The notes: generated by a model from the sequence alone, not told the origin. A DNA stretch of 64,000 nucleotides from Devosia sp. Root685 (GCF_001427875.1 NZ_LMHK01000005.1:1-64000), one strand, 5' to 3'. Shown: positions 24,152 through 32,626, counted from the stretch's first letter. Numbers and translations: made by a program.

Positions 24152-25339
24152 TTATGGGAACGGCTTGAAGTGTTTCGAAAGTTTCAGCGTTTGGGCCTGA
24201 TAGTTCGATCCCAGCGCCGAGCCATAGAGACGATCGGGCTTTTCGGCGAGCTTTTCGTAAATCAGCCGGCCGATGCTCTGGCCATGTCCGAGAAGAAATG
24301 GCACCTCGCGGCTGCGCACTTCGAGCACCGCGCGGCTGCCCGTGCCCCCCGCCGAAGAATGCCCAAAGCCGGGATCGAAAAAGCCGGCATAATGCACGCG
24401 GAATTCCCCCACCAGCGGGTCGAACGGCACCATTTCGGCCGCATGGCTGGGTGGCACATGCACGGCCTCGTGGCTGACGAGAATGTAGAATTCATCCGGG
24501 TCGAGCGTCAGTTCCGGCACGCCGCGGCTATAGAGCGGCTCCCAGAAATCGAGCACATCGAGCGCGTTCTTCTTGTCGACATCGACGACGCCGGTATGGC
24601 GCTTGGAGCGAAAGCCGATCAGCCCGTTGCGGCCATCGCCCCGCAGATCGATCGAGAGCGCCACGCCCTCGCCAACCGGCTGGTCGCCACCGATCACCAG
24701 CGTATCGCTGGTATGGAGCGCCTGATGCTCGGCCGAAGACAGCCGCGTATCGCCGCAACGAAAGCGCATCTGGCTCAGCCGCGATCCCTTGCGCACCAGC
24801 ACCGGAAAGGTGCGCGGGCTGACTTCGAGATAAAGCGGCCCCTTATAGCCCGCCGGCATCTGGTCAAAGCCGCGCGCCCGATCCCCGATCACGCGCGTAA
24901 ACACATCGAGCCGCCCCGTGGACGATTTCGGATTGGCCGACGCGCTCACCTCGGCCGGCAGGTCGAGACTTTCCTGCAAAGGCACCAGATAGACGCAGCC
25001 GCGCTCCAGCACCGCCCCGCGCGTCAGGTCGATTTCGTGCAGTTTGAGCGCTTCGATCCGCTCGGCCATCGAATGGGCCGGCCCCGGCAAAAAGCTTGAA
25101 CGCACCCGATAGGCCACATCGCCGAGCCTGAGATCGAGGCTTGCCGGCTGCACCTGGTCCGGGTCGAACGGCTGTGCCGTCGCAATTGCGCCTTCGGTGT
25201 GGAGCTTTTCGATCAGTCGTGCAGGAAAGACGCCTTGCGGCCAGGCCTCTGCCATGGTGCGGTGCTCCGGCAAATCAGGGGTCGCTCTCCCTAGCAAAGC
25301 CTGAACATTGACGCCACCGGCCAATTGCGGTTTAGTCAT
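24152..25339 (-). CDS. dcd: 2'-deoxycytidine 5'-triphosphate deaminase (long form)
   Basis: Dcd deaminates dCTP to dUTP, feeding dTMP synthesis. The 395-aa protein is about twice the length of E. coli Dcd (193 aa) and appears to hold two dUTPase-like modules: VQPASLDLRLGD and SANPKSSTGRLDVFTRV in the first half, and VPELTLDPDEFYILVS, FDPGFG and SIGRLIYEKL in the second. This long form is what I recall in Hyphomicrobiales and related groups. It is transcribed away from metZ, with the riboswitch region in between. Context beyond this gives no operon partner. Confidence 0.88.
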   Translation of the reverse strand: MTKPQLAGGVNVQALLGRATPDLPEHRTMAEAWPQGVFPARLIEKLHTEGAIATAQPFDPDQVQPASLDLRLGDVAYRVRSSFLPGPAHSMAERIEALKLHEIDLTRGAVLERGCVYLVPLQESLDLPAEVSASANPKSSTGRLDVFTRVIGDRARGFDQMPAGYKGPLYLEVSPRTFPVLVRKGSRLSQMRFRCGDTRLSSAEHQALHTSDTLVIGGDQPVGEGVALSIDLRGDGRNGLIGFRSKRHTGVVDVDKKNALDVLDFWEPLYSRGVPELTLDPDEFYILVSHEAVHVPPSHAAEMVPFDPLVGEFRVHYAGFFDPGFGHSSAGGTGSRAVLEVRSREVPFLLGHGQSIGRLIYEKLAEKPDRLYGSALGSNYQAQTLKLSKHFKPFP

Positions 25340-25343
25340 TTCC

Positions 25344-25400
25344 AGTGGTGATTTGGCCGGTCGCTTGCAGCCACTTAAAACAATTTGCTAAGGACCGTTT
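25344..25400 (+). ncRNA. SAM-II riboswitch upstream of metZ
   Basis: The segment matches the compact SAM-II pseudoknot. AGTGG (25344-25348) pairs with CCACT (25371-25375), and CGGTC (25358-25362) with GACCG (25393-25397), giving interleaved helices. Conserved loop pieces TGATTTGG, CTTGCAGCCAC, TTAAAACAA and TTTGCTAAGGACCG are present. SAM-II elements are known mainly from alphaproteobacteria in front of methionine genes such as metA and metZ, which fits the gene 51 bp downstream. S-adenosylmethionine should lower expression. Confidence 0.92.
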
Positions 25401-25403
25401 GGG

Positions 25404-25434
25404 AAACCGGCCGCCCGCGCGTGCCGGTTTTTTG
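25404..25434 (+). terminator. Terminator between SAM-II riboswitch and metZ
   Basis: AAACCGGC (25404-25411) pairs perfectly with GCCGGTTT (25423-25430) over an 11-nt loop, and the second arm merges into a run of six T. It sits between the riboswitch and the metZ start, as an intrinsic terminator governed by the aptamer would. Confidence 0.75.
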
Positions 25435-25447
25435 TTAGGTTCAGACA

Positions 25448-26656
25448 ATGTCCAAAGATAAAAATCCCCTCCTTGATCCCAAGCGGCGCTCGGCGGCGAC
25501 GCAGATGGTCCATGGCGGGGGCAAGCGTTCGCCCTTCAACGAAACCAGCGAAGCGCTTTATCTCAATTCGGGCTATTCCTACCCGAGTTCCCAGCACGCC
25601 GAGGACCTGTTCCTCAACAAGATCCCCGGCGCCCACAATTATTCGCGCTTCGCCAACCCAACTGTCGATATGTTTCAGGAGCGCATGGCCCTGATCGAAG
25701 GCGCCGAGGCCGCCCGCGGCTTTGCCTCGGGCATGGCCGCCGTCACCAATGCGGTGATGAGCCAGGTCCGCGCCGGCGATCACATCGTCGCCGCCCAGGC
25801 GCTGTTCGGTGGTTGCCGTTATGTCGTCGAAGACTACGCGCCGCGCTTCGGCGTCGAATCCACCCTGGTCGATGGCCGCGATCCCGAAAATTTCGCCCGC
25901 GCCATGCGCCCCAATACCAAGGTGGTCTTCGTCGAGACCCCGACCAATCCCACGCTCGAACTGGTCGATATCAAGGCGGTGGCCGACATCGCCCACGCCC
26001 ATGGCGCCAAGCTGATCGTCGATAACGTCTTTTCGACCGCGCTTTACCAAAAACCGCTCGAACTCGGCGCCGATCTCGTCACCTATTCGGCGACAAAACA
26101 TATCGACGGGCAGGGCAGGGTGCTCGGCGGCATTGTGCTCGGTTCAAAAGCCATCATCGAGGCCGATGTCCACATGTTCCTGCGCCAGACCGGCGCCACG
26201 CTCAGCGCCTTCAATGCCTGGGTCCTGCTCAAGGGGCTTGAAACCTACGCCCTGCGCATCCGCCAGATGACCGACAGCGCCGAAAAGATCGCCGAGGCGC
26301 TGGCTTCGCACCCCAAGGTCAACCGGGTCATCTATCCACACCACAAGAGCCACCCGCAATACGACCTCGCCAAGCGCCAGATGAGCCGCGGCTCGACGCT
26401 TTTGGCGCTCGACCTCAAGGGCGGCCAGGAAGCCGCCTTCACATTCTCGGATTCGCTTGCCGTGGTGCTGATCTCCAATAATCTCGGCGATGCCAAATCG
26501 CTGATTACCCATCCGCGCACCACCACCCATGCGCGCCTCACCGAAGAAGTCCGCTTGGAAACCGGCGTTACCCCCGGCCTCCTGCGCCTCTCGGTCGGCC
26601 TCGAAGATGCCGACGATCTGATCGCGGACCTGCTATACGCGCTGGATCAGGTGTGA
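25448..26656 (+). CDS. metZ: O-succinylhomoserine sulfhydrylase
   Basis: MetZ uses sulfide to convert O-succinylhomoserine to homocysteine in methionine synthesis, with pyridoxal phosphate. The 402-aa protein has the Cys/Met-metabolism fold: NYSRFANPTVDMF, ARGFASGMAAV, VFVETPTNPTLEL, the PLP lysine K217 in YSATKHIDGQGRVLGG, and SLGDAKSL-like ISNNLGDAKSLITHP. It is monocistronic behind a SAM-II riboswitch and terminator. O-acetylhomoserine sulfhydrylase is a close alternative, but the HIDGQGRVLGG form is characteristic of MetZ. Confidence 0.93.
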   Translation: MSKDKNPLLDPKRRSAATQMVHGGGKRSPFNETSEALYLNSGYSYPSSQHAEDLFLNKIPGAHNYSRFANPTVDMFQERMALIEGAEAARGFASGMAAVTNAVMSQVRAGDHIVAAQALFGGCRYVVEDYAPRFGVESTLVDGRDPENFARAMRPNTKVVFVETPTNPTLELVDIKAVADIAHAHGAKLIVDNVFSTALYQKPLELGADLVTYSATKHIDGQGRVLGGIVLGSKAIIEADVHMFLRQTGATLSAFNAWVLLKGLETYALRIRQMTDSAEKIAEALASHPKVNRVIYPHHKSHPQYDLAKRQMSRGSTLLALDLKGGQEAAFTFSDSLAVVLISNNLGDAKSLITHPRTTTHARLTEEVRLETGVTPGLLRLSVGLEDADDLIADLLYALDQV

Positions 26657-26675
26657 TGCGCGTGGGTGTCGAGAA

Positions 26676-26789
26676 CCCCCACCCAACCTCCCCCTCGAAG
26701 GGGGAGGGGTTGCTGCAGTGGCTCACCGCCCCCGTCACATCCCCAATGCGTCCCTCCCCCTTCGAGGGGGAGGCTAGGAGGGGGTGGGG
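26676..26789. repeat. GC-rich intergenic inverted repeat, family A copy 1
   Basis: Two arms, CCCCCACCCAACCTCCCCCT... and its near-reverse complement ...GGGGGAGGCTAGGAGGGGGTGGGG, bracket about 40 bp of spacer. Each arm also contains an inner hairpin (CTCCCCCTTCGAGGGGGAG). The same building block recurs at 29877-29915 and 54665-54713. All three lie between genes. Confidence 0.75.
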
Positions 26790-26799
26790 CGGCGCGCTC

Positions 26800-27597
26800 A
26801 TGGCCCTCGGCATCGCCTTGACCCTCGCCACCCCTGCCTTCGCCCAGCCACTCCCCTATCATTCCGATCCCGACGCCCGCGAAATCCTGCCCTTGCAGGG
26901 TTCCGTCCCGGCCATCCGCTTCCTGACGACGGCCGATTTCCCGCCCTTCAATTTCCGCGACACCAATGGCGAACTGATCGGCTTCAACGTCGACCTCGCC
27001 AAGCGCATCTGCGCCGAGGTCAACATCGCCTGCACGCTGCAAGCCTGGCCCTGGGATCAGGCCGCCAATGCCCTTGCCGATGCGCAAGGCGACGCGCTCA
27101 TCGCCGGCCTCGCGGTCACGCCTGAAAACGGCGAGAAATTCGATTTTTCGTCCACTTATCTGGCTCTCCCCGGTCGCTTCGTCACCCGCGCCGACAATGC
27201 AGCCAGCTTCTCGGTCGCAAACCTCGCCGGCAAAACCGTCGCCATTCGCGCCGGCAGCGCCCATGCCGATTTCATGGCGCGCTACCTGCCCAAGGTGAAG
27301 ACCGAAACCTTCAATTCCGAAATCGACGCCCTGACAGCCCTGCGCGAGGACAAAGTAGACGCCTATTTCGGCGACGCCATGCGCTCCGCCTTCTGGCTCA
27401 ACGACAATCCAGCTTGCTGCTCCTTTGCCGGCGAGCCCTATTTCCGTCCCGAGCTGTTCGGCGAGGGCCTCACCATCGCCGTCCCCGCCGGCAATGACGC
27501 GGCCCGCCACGCCATCGATTGGGCCCTGGTCCGCCTCAAGGAAAACGGCGCCCTCGACGAGCTGTATCTGCGCTGGTTCCCGGTTGGGTTTTACTAA
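26800..27597 (+). CDS. Periplasmic amino-acid-type solute-binding protein (SBP_bac_3)
   Basis: The 265-aa protein starts with a Sec signal (MALGIALTLATPAFAQ) and is followed by a type 2 binding fold: IRFLTTADFPPFNF, NGELIGFNVDLAKRIC, DALIAGLAVTPENGEKFDFS, LAGKTVAIRAGSAH, VDAYFGDA, and a late AVPAGNDAARHAIDWAL. Such proteins serve polar amino acid ABC importers, but no permease or ATPase is adjacent, so it is an orphan subunit or a sensor. The ATG at 26800 lies 10 bp after an intergenic repeat; an open frame runs back through the repeat to 26653 and is rejected because the signal peptide would be buried. Confidence 0.83.
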   Translation: MALGIALTLATPAFAQPLPYHSDPDAREILPLQGSVPAIRFLTTADFPPFNFRDTNGELIGFNVDLAKRICAEVNIACTLQAWPWDQAANALADAQGDALIAGLAVTPENGEKFDFSSTYLALPGRFVTRADNAASFSVANLAGKTVAIRAGSAHADFMARYLPKVKTETFNSEIDALTALREDKVDAYFGDAMRSAFWLNDNPACCSFAGEPYFRPELFGEGLTIAVPAGNDAARHAIDWALVRLKENGALDELYLRWFPVGFY

Positions 27598-27615
27598 CTT
27601 CGAGCCGGCCGCAGG

Positions 27616-27642
27616 TAAATTCGCTCCAGTGGAGCGAATTTA
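27616..27642. terminator. Perfect 27-bp palindrome between convergent genes
   Basis: Thirteen-base arms (TAAATTCGCTCCA / TGGAGCGAATTTA) flank a single G. It lies between the convergent binding-protein and TerB-like genes. It could act as a bidirectional terminator, though it lacks a long T-run and its almost loopless form also suits a protein-binding site. Confidence 0.5.
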
Positions 27643-27663
27643 GGCGAGAAGGCGCTCGAGTGG

Positions 27664-28074
27664 CTACGGCATCCTTCTATGCCGCGCCCGCGCCGCCACT
27701 TCGATGGCTGCGGTGGTCAGTCGATCAAGGCTCAACTTGTCACGCAACATTTCGAGATAGCGTAACTCTTCCTGCTCGAGATGCAGGTCCACCGACGTCA
27801 CCTCCACAGCCAGCGCATAGGCCGTGTCTTCAAGCTTCTTCGGCAGCGCTGCCAGCGCATTGTCGATCACCCGGTCAAGCCCGTCCGGCCCGTTGAGGAG
27901 ATCAGCACAGTCATTCGCCACCGCGGCCAGCCGCGACTTGTCAAAACCTTCAAACACCGGCAGCCGATCGATCAGCGCCTGAATGCGCTTGAGCTCGCGC
28001 TCCGTCATCGAGCTGTCCGAAGAGGCAGCCACCAGCATCAGGTGAATGAGAGCGTCGTGGGCAGAGATGGTCAT
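27664..28074 (-). CDS. TerB-like (tellurite-resistance TerB family) protein
   Basis: This 136-aa all-helical acidic protein has the TerB/DjlA-N pattern: LIHLMLVAASSDSSMTERELKRIQALI, AVANDCADLL, and AVEVTSVDLHLEQEELRYLEMLRDKLSLD, with repeated acidic D/E x(n) E positions that bind metal in TerB. The ATG at 28074 has GGAAGG upstream, preferred over one five codons earlier. The family's role is unsettled, being linked to stress and membrane-associated complexes. No other ter genes adjoin it, although a TelA-like gene occurs at 46966. Confidence 0.8.
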   Translation of the reverse strand: MTISAHDALIHLMLVAASSDSSMTERELKRIQALIDRLPVFEGFDKSRLAAVANDCADLLNGPDGLDRVIDNALAALPKKLEDTAYALAVEVTSVDLHLEQEELRYLEMLRDKLSLDRLTTAAIEVAARARHRRMP

Positions 28075-28219
28075 GGCGCCTTCCAGCAATAAGCAAGTGT
28101 TTCAAGAACTAGGCCGCCCCGCCACGTTTCGCAACCACCTGCGACATTGACGTAACTCGATGGGAATGCGACACCGCCTTTTCTCTAGCGTCCTCCCTCC
28201 TCAGAAAGGCTACCGCCCA

Positions 28220-29863
28220 GTGTCGCCCGCTGTTTTGCCCGCCCTCGATCCCGATTTCTTTGAGCCTGCGCAGTCCGCTCGCGCCTGGCCGTTCGAAGAA
28301 GCCCGCAAGATCGTCAAACGGCTGGAAAAATCGGGCAAGGGAGAGGCCCTCTTCGAGACCGGCTATGGCCCCTCGGGCCTGCCCCATATCGGCACTTTTG
28401 GCGAAGTGGCGCGCACCACCATGGTCCGCACCGCTTTTCGCTTGCTGACGCGCGATGAAATCCCGACGCGGCTCCTGTGCTTTTCGGACGATCTTGATGG
28501 CATGCGCAAGATCCCCGATACCGTCCCCTCCAAGGAGGCGATGGAGCCGCATCTGCAAAAGCCGCTGACTTCGGTCCCCGATCCCTGGACCAACGAGTAC
28601 CAGAGCTTTGGCGACCACAACAACGCCATGCTCCGCCGGTTCCTCGATACCTTTGGGTTCGACTACGAATTCGCCAGCGCCACCGACTATTACCGGTCGG
28701 GCAAGTTCGACCCCGTCCTGCGCCTCGCCGCCGAGCGCTATCAGGCCATTATGGACGTGATGCTGCCGACCCTCGGGGCCGAGCGGCAGGCGACCTATTC
28801 GCCTTTCCTGCCGATTTCCCCGATTTCCGGCCGCGTGCTCTATGTTCCGACGAAAGAGGTCAACGCCAAGGACGGCACGATCACCTTTGAAGACGAAGAC
28901 GGCCGCGACACCACCGTCCCGGTCACCGGCGGCCACGTAAAGCTGCAGTGGAAGCCCGATTTCGGCATGCGCTGGGCCGCGCTCGGCGTCGATTTCGAAA
29001 TGTTCGGCAAGGACCACCAGACCAATCAGCATATCTACGACAAGATCTGCGCGATCCTCGGCGGCACCCCGCCCGAGCACTATGTCTACGAACTTTTCCT
29101 GGACGCCGAAGGCCAGAAAATTTCAAAATCCAAGGGCAATGGCCTGACCATCGACGAATGGCTGACCTATGCGCCGGCCGAGAGCCTTGGGCTTTACATG
29201 TTCCAAAAGCCCCGCGTCGCCAAGCGCCTGCATTTCGATGTCATCCCGCGCGCGGTCGATGAATACGCCGCCCATGTCGGCTCCTACGCCAGGCAGGACG
29301 CCGCCGCACGGCTCGAAAACCCCGCCTTCCATGTCCACTATGGCAATGTGCCAGAGATCGACATGCCGGTCACTTTCGCGCTGCTGCTCAACCTCGCCAC
29401 GGCATCCAATCCCGAAACCCCCGAAGTCATGTGGGGCTATATCTCGGCTTACGCGGCCGGCGTGTCGGCGAAGACGCATCCCCATCTCGACGCGCTCGTC
29501 GGCTACGCCATGCGCTACTTCCGCGATTTCGTGAAGAAGAGCTATCGCGCCCCCGACGAGGTCGAACGCGCCGCGCTTGAAGCACTATCGGCCTCGTTTG
29601 CCGCGCTGCCGGCCGACGCCGACAACGAAACCATCCAGAACGCCGCCCTCGATGTCGCCCGCACCATCGAGCGCTATCAGGATCACACGAAAAAAGGCCC
29701 CACCGGCGGCCCCGGCGTCTCCGGCGAGTTCTTCCAGATGCTCTATCAGGTCCTCATCGGCCAGGAACGCGGCCCCCGCTTCGGCTCCTTCGCCGCGCTC
29801 TATGGCATCGAAAACACCCGAAACCTCATCGCCAATGCGCTTGCGGGCAAGATGCTCGGCTAA
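28220..29863 (+). CDS. lysK: Class I lysine--tRNA ligase
   Basis: LysRS1 charges tRNA-Lys with a Rossmann fold, unlike the class II enzyme of most bacteria; alphaproteobacteria commonly have the class I form. The 547-aa protein shows the HIGH-equivalent PHIG (55-58), [27 protein letters not shown], the KMSKS-equivalent KISKS (about 299-303), and the helical anticodon-binding C-terminus. I choose the GTG at 28220 because AAAGG precedes it and [10 protein letters not shown] is family-like. An ATG at 28160 has no ribosome-binding site. Confidence 0.92.
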   Translation: MSPAVLPALDPDFFEPAQSARAWPFEEARKIVKRLEKSGKGEALFETGYGPSGLPHIGTFGEVARTTMVRTAFRLLTRDEIPTRLLCFSDDLDGMRKIPDTVPSKEAMEPHLQKPLTSVPDPWTNEYQSFGDHNNAMLRRFLDTFGFDYEFASATDYYRSGKFDPVLRLAAERYQAIMDVMLPTLGAERQATYSPFLPISPISGRVLYVPTKEVNAKDGTITFEDEDGRDTTVPVTGGHVKLQWKPDFGMRWAALGVDFEMFGKDHQTNQHIYDKICAILGGTPPEHYVYELFLDAEGQKISKSKGNGLTIDEWLTYAPAESLGLYMFQKPRVAKRLHFDVIPRAVDEYAAHVGSYARQDAAARLENPAFHVHYGNVPEIDMPVTFALLLNLATASNPETPEVMWGYISAYAAGVSAKTHPHLDALVGYAMRYFRDFVKKSYRAPDEVERAALEALSASFAALPADADNETIQNAALDVARTIERYQDHTKKGPTGGPGVSGEFFQMLYQVLIGQERGPRFGSFAALYGIENTRNLIANALAGKMLG

Positions 29864-29876
29864 TCCGCCGTCTCTT

Positions 29877-29915
29877 CACCTCCCCCTTGATGGGGGAGGA
29901 TGGGAGGGGGTGGGG
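29877..29915. repeat. GC-rich intergenic repeat, family A copy 2
   Basis: CACCTCCCCCTTGATGGGGGAGGATGGG... forms a tight hairpin (CCTCCCCC/GGGGGAGG around TTGAT) followed by GGGGGTGGGG. It is the half-unit of the inverted repeats at 26676 and 54665, placed just after lysK and before the convergent acetyltransferase. It may also serve as a terminator. Confidence 0.72.
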
Positions 29916-29937
29916 CAGCAAACACGGGCCTTGCCCG

Positions 29938-30384
29938 CTACCCCAGCACCTTCCTGAAAAACACCACCCGCTGCGTTTCCTCAAAACCCAGCGCGCGGTG
30001 CATGTCTTGGCTCACAAAATTCTCCGGCGCCGTGTCCGAGGCAAACTCCGAACACCCCTGCTCTCGCGCCCAGGCCTCGACCGCTGCGACCATGGCCCGC
30101 GCCACACCCTGTCCACGCGCCTCCGGCTTCACGAAAATCCCTTCGAGAAACGCCACCGGCGAAGTCTTGCAGCCGTTGACATAGTCCCGCCGCAGCGCCG
30201 CCTCGATAAAGCCCAGCGCCACCCCATCGTCCCCACGGGCGATCAGGTTGATCGTCTCTCCGGCATCATCAAGCAATTGCGCAATATCGGCCGCATGCGC
30301 GCCGTCTCCGCCACTCGGCCACAGCGCCGTCCGCATCGCGGTCCAGTCCGCAGCATCTTCAGCCCTCGCCAGCGCCACCCTCAC
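29938..30384 (-). CDS. Aminoglycoside 6'-N-acetyltransferase-like GNAT protein
   Basis: The 148-aa protein matches chromosomal AAC(6')-type acetyltransferases: DAADWTAMRTALWP, GFIEAALRRDYVNGC, SPVAFLEGIFVKPEARGQGVARAMV, and the family-typical GCSEFASDTAPEN with HRALGFEETQRVVFFRK. The GTG at 30384 overlaps the stop of the upstream HTH/S24 gene, so translation is coupled; a longer frame to 30414 starts inside that gene. Known relatives acetylate aminoglycosides, but chromosomal copies may have another natural substrate. Resistance cannot be inferred from sequence alone. Confidence 0.82.
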   Translation of the reverse strand: MRVALARAEDAADWTAMRTALWPSGGDGAHAADIAQLLDDAGETINLIARGDDGVALGFIEAALRRDYVNGCKTSPVAFLEGIFVKPEARGQGVARAMVAAVEAWAREQGCSEFASDTAPENFVSQDMHRALGFEETQRVVFFRKVLG

Positions 30385-31022
30385 TGGCTGGCCCAGATGA
30401 TCCGCGCGATCCATTCGATATCCCTCGTATTGAGCAGCCGCGGTTCATAGGCCGGATTGAGCGAATGCAGTTCGATCTGCTTGGCGCTCTGGCGATAAAG
30501 AATTTTCGCCATCACCTCGCCCTCGCGCGTCTTGACCACCACCCGGTCGCCGCGCCGCACCTGTTCGGTGGGCGAAACCACCACGCGGTCCCCCTCGCGA
30601 TAGAGCGGCTCCATGCTGTCGCCCTGGATTTCGAGCGCATAAATGCCCGGATCGACAGGCGAGGGCAGGGTAACCTCGTCCCAGCCTTCTCCGGCCGGAA
30701 AACCCGCACTATCGAAAAAACCGCCGGCGCCCGCCTGCGCCAGACCCAACAGCGGCACCGTCTGCCCAAAGGCTATGTTACTGGTCTGCATGAATGCCCC
30801 GGCCCCCGCGAGAAAACTGTCAAACCCTTCCCCCGTCGCTTCCAGAATTTTGGAAATGCTTTCGGTCGATGGCCAGCGTTCGCGTCCGTCCTTGCTCACG
30901 CGCTTGGACACGTTGAACGCCGTGGCATCGAGTCCGGCAAGGCGCGCCAGCGCCGAAACCGAATGGCCGTGGCGCTGCGCCAGCGCGTCGATACCATCCC
31001 AGATGGCTCTGTGAGAAAGCAT
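30381..31022 (-). CDS. HTH regulator with S24 (LexA-like) peptidase domain
   Basis: The 213-aa protein has an N-terminal helix-turn-helix (about 15-62: HSVSALARLAGLDATAFNVSKRV) and a C-terminal S24 domain. The LexA-type serine S136 (GDSMEPL) and lysine K173 (EVMAKIL) are present, and an Ala-Gly pair at 97-98 (AQAGAGG) sits where self-cleavage occurs in LexA and CI repressors. A perfect palindrome 41 bp upstream of its start suggests autoregulation. It is co-translated with the AAC(6')-like gene. The inducing signal is unknown; a DNA-damage-like or phage-repressor-like switch is the family precedent. Confidence 0.9.
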   Translation of the reverse strand: MLSHRAIWDGIDALAQRHGHSVSALARLAGLDATAFNVSKRVSKDGRERWPSTESISKILEATGEGFDSFLAGAGAFMQTSNIAFGQTVPLLGLAQAGAGGFFDSAGFPAGEGWDEVTLPSPVDPGIYALEIQGDSMEPLYREGDRVVVSPTEQVRRGDRVVVKTREGEVMAKILYRQSAKQIELHSLNPAYEPRLLNTRDIEWIARIIWASQ

Positions 31023-31062
31023 GGTCGAAGCCGTTAAAAGGACATTGATCAGGATTGAGGAA

Positions 31063-31079
31063 ATTAATCCTAGATTAAT
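31063..31079. promoter_or_regulatory. Palindromic operator ATTAATCCTAGATTAAT
   Basis: Seven-base arms ATTAATC/GATTAAT flank CTA. An overlapping inverted pair AGGATT ... AATCCT starts at 31051. It lies in the AT-rich 128-bp region between the HTH/S24 gene and the divergent DUF952 gene. The location and symmetry fit the binding site of the dimeric HTH/S24 regulator. Confidence 0.6.
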
Positions 31080-31150
31080 GTCAGCCAGTCCCCCTGTAAA
31101 GCCCGCGCAATCACTTGCCCAACCCTGATCGCTTAATTAGGTTCGCGCCC

Positions 31151-31507
31151 ATGTCGACACCCGAGCTGATCTACAAAATCACCACTGCCGTGGCCTTCGC
31201 GCCCGCGCGCCTTTCCGGCCAGTTTGAAGGCATGCCCATCGATCACCAGGATGGTTACATGCATTTCTCGACCGCGGCGCAATTGCCCGAAACGCTGCGC
31301 CTCCATTTCGCTGGTCAGGCCGGCCTCCTGCTGCTCGCCGTCCCCACCGCCGATCTCGGCAGCGATCTCGTCTGGGAACCCTCGCGAGGCGGCGAACTCT
31401 TTCCTCATCTCTATGGCGGGCCGCTGAACCTCTCGACCGTTCTCTGGGAAGAGCCGCTCAGCGTCGCCACCGACGGCTCCTGTACCTTGCCCGCAGGTGT
31501 CAAATGA
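31151..31507 (+). CDS. DUF952-family protein
   Basis: The 118-aa protein has the DUF952 signatures LIYKITTAVAF, LSGQFEGMPIDHQDGYMHFSTAAQLPET, LHFAGQ and FPHLYGGPLNLSTV. The family is small, cytosolic and uncharacterised, sometimes linked with glutathione-S-transferase-like annotation by neighbourhood. The ATG at 31151 matches the conserved start; an upstream in-frame start at 31115 is less likely. It overlaps pyrD by an ATGA, so the two are co-translated. Confidence 0.88.
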   Translation: MSTPELIYKITTAVAFAPARLSGQFEGMPIDHQDGYMHFSTAAQLPETLRLHFAGQAGLLLLAVPTADLGSDLVWEPSRGGELFPHLYGGPLNLSTVLWEEPLSVATDGSCTLPAGVK

Positions 31508-32616
31508 TCCTCTCCGCCTTCGCTCCCCTGCTGCGCAATGCCGGCCTCGCCAATCTGACGCGCGACACGCTCTTGCGCATGGATCCCGAGACGGCTCACG
31601 GCGCCACCATAACCGCCCTGCGCCTCGGTCTTTCTCCCCAGCAGGAGCATAAGGACCCGCCAGAACTGGCCACCACCCTCTGCGGCCTCGACTTGAAAAA
31701 CCCCGTCGGCATGGCCGCGGGTTTTGACAAGAATGCCGAAGTCCCGCGTCCTCTGGCGCTCATGGGCTTTGGCATGGTCGAGATCGGCACCGTCACCCCG
31801 CGCCCGCAAACCGGCAATCCAAAGCCGCGCCTCTTCCGCGTTGCGGCGGCCGATGGCGTCATCAATCGCATGGGTTTCAACAATGAAGGCCACGACGCGG
31901 CCTTCGAGCGCCTCAAAGGCCTCCGCGTCCCCGCCGCCCTCGGCGTCAATATCGGCGCCAACAAGGACAGCGAAGATTTCGTCGCCGACTACGTGCTGGG
32001 CGTAAACCGCTTCGCCGATCTCGCCGACTATCTCACCGTCAATATTTCCTCGCCCAACACGCCGGGCCTTAGAAACCTCCAGGCCGACGAAGCCCTGACC
32101 CGGCTTCTCGACGCCGTGCTCTCCGCCCGCGCCAAAGCCAAAACCCGCGTCCCCGTCCTTCTCAAGATCGCGCCCGATCTCGACGAAGCCGCCATGGACG
32201 CCATCGCCCGCGTTATCCTGGCGACCGATCTCGATGGCCTCATCGTCTCCAATACGACGATTTCGCGCGATCCCGTCGCCGGCATGGAAAACGCCGGCGA
32301 AACCGGCGGCCTCTCGGGCAAACCGCTTTTTGCGCTCTCCACCCAGCGCCTCGCCCAGATGCGCCAGCGCGTCGGCACCTTGCCCCTGGTTGGCGTCGGG
32401 GGCATCCATTCCCCGCAAACGGCTCTGGCAAAAATCGAGGCCGGCGCCAACACCATCCAGCTCTATTCGGCCATGGTTTTTGGAGGCCTCGACCTGCTCG
32501 ACCGCCTCAAGCGCGGCCTCGTCGCCAGCGTCCGTTCGGCAGGCAAAAAGAACATCTCCGAACTCGTCGGCACCAAAGCCGACGCCTGGGCCAGGGGCGA
32601 AGGCGAGGTTTCCTGA
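31504..32616 (+). CDS. pyrD: Dihydroorotate dehydrogenase (quinone), class 2
   Basis: PyrD oxidises dihydroorotate to orotate in pyrimidine synthesis and passes electrons to the membrane quinone pool. The 370-aa length and N-terminal helix extension (ETAHGATITALRL) mark class 2. Visible are NPVGMAAGFDKNAEV (FMN site), GTVTPRPQTGNPKPRLFR, INRMGFNNEG, VNISSPNTPGLR with the catalytic serine, VSNTTISRD and GVGGIHS. Its ATG overlaps the DUF952 stop. It adds de novo pyrimidine synthesis to a window rich in salvage. Confidence 0.96.
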   Translation: MILSAFAPLLRNAGLANLTRDTLLRMDPETAHGATITALRLGLSPQQEHKDPPELATTLCGLDLKNPVGMAAGFDKNAEVPRPLALMGFGMVEIGTVTPRPQTGNPKPRLFRVAAADGVINRMGFNNEGHDAAFERLKGLRVPAALGVNIGANKDSEDFVADYVLGVNRFADLADYLTVNISSPNTPGLRNLQADEALTRLLDAVLSARAKAKTRVPVLLKIAPDLDEAAMDAIARVILATDLDGLIVSNTTISRDPVAGMENAGETGGLSGKPLFALSTQRLAQMRQRVGTLPLVGVGGIHSPQTALAKIEAGANTIQLYSAMVFGGLDLLDRLKRGLVASVRSAGKKNISELVGTKADAWARGEGEVS

Positions 32617-32626
32617 AGGGACCTCC

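Noticed and set aside
26676..26789. Insertion sequence remnant
   Set aside because: The segment is too short for a transposase, has no target-site duplication that I can see, and is better explained as a palindromic repeat family.
29938..30384. Calling the AAC(6')-like gene an aminoglycoside resistance gene
   Set aside because: Similarity to the family is visible, but chromosomal members often have other substrates and no resistance context is present.
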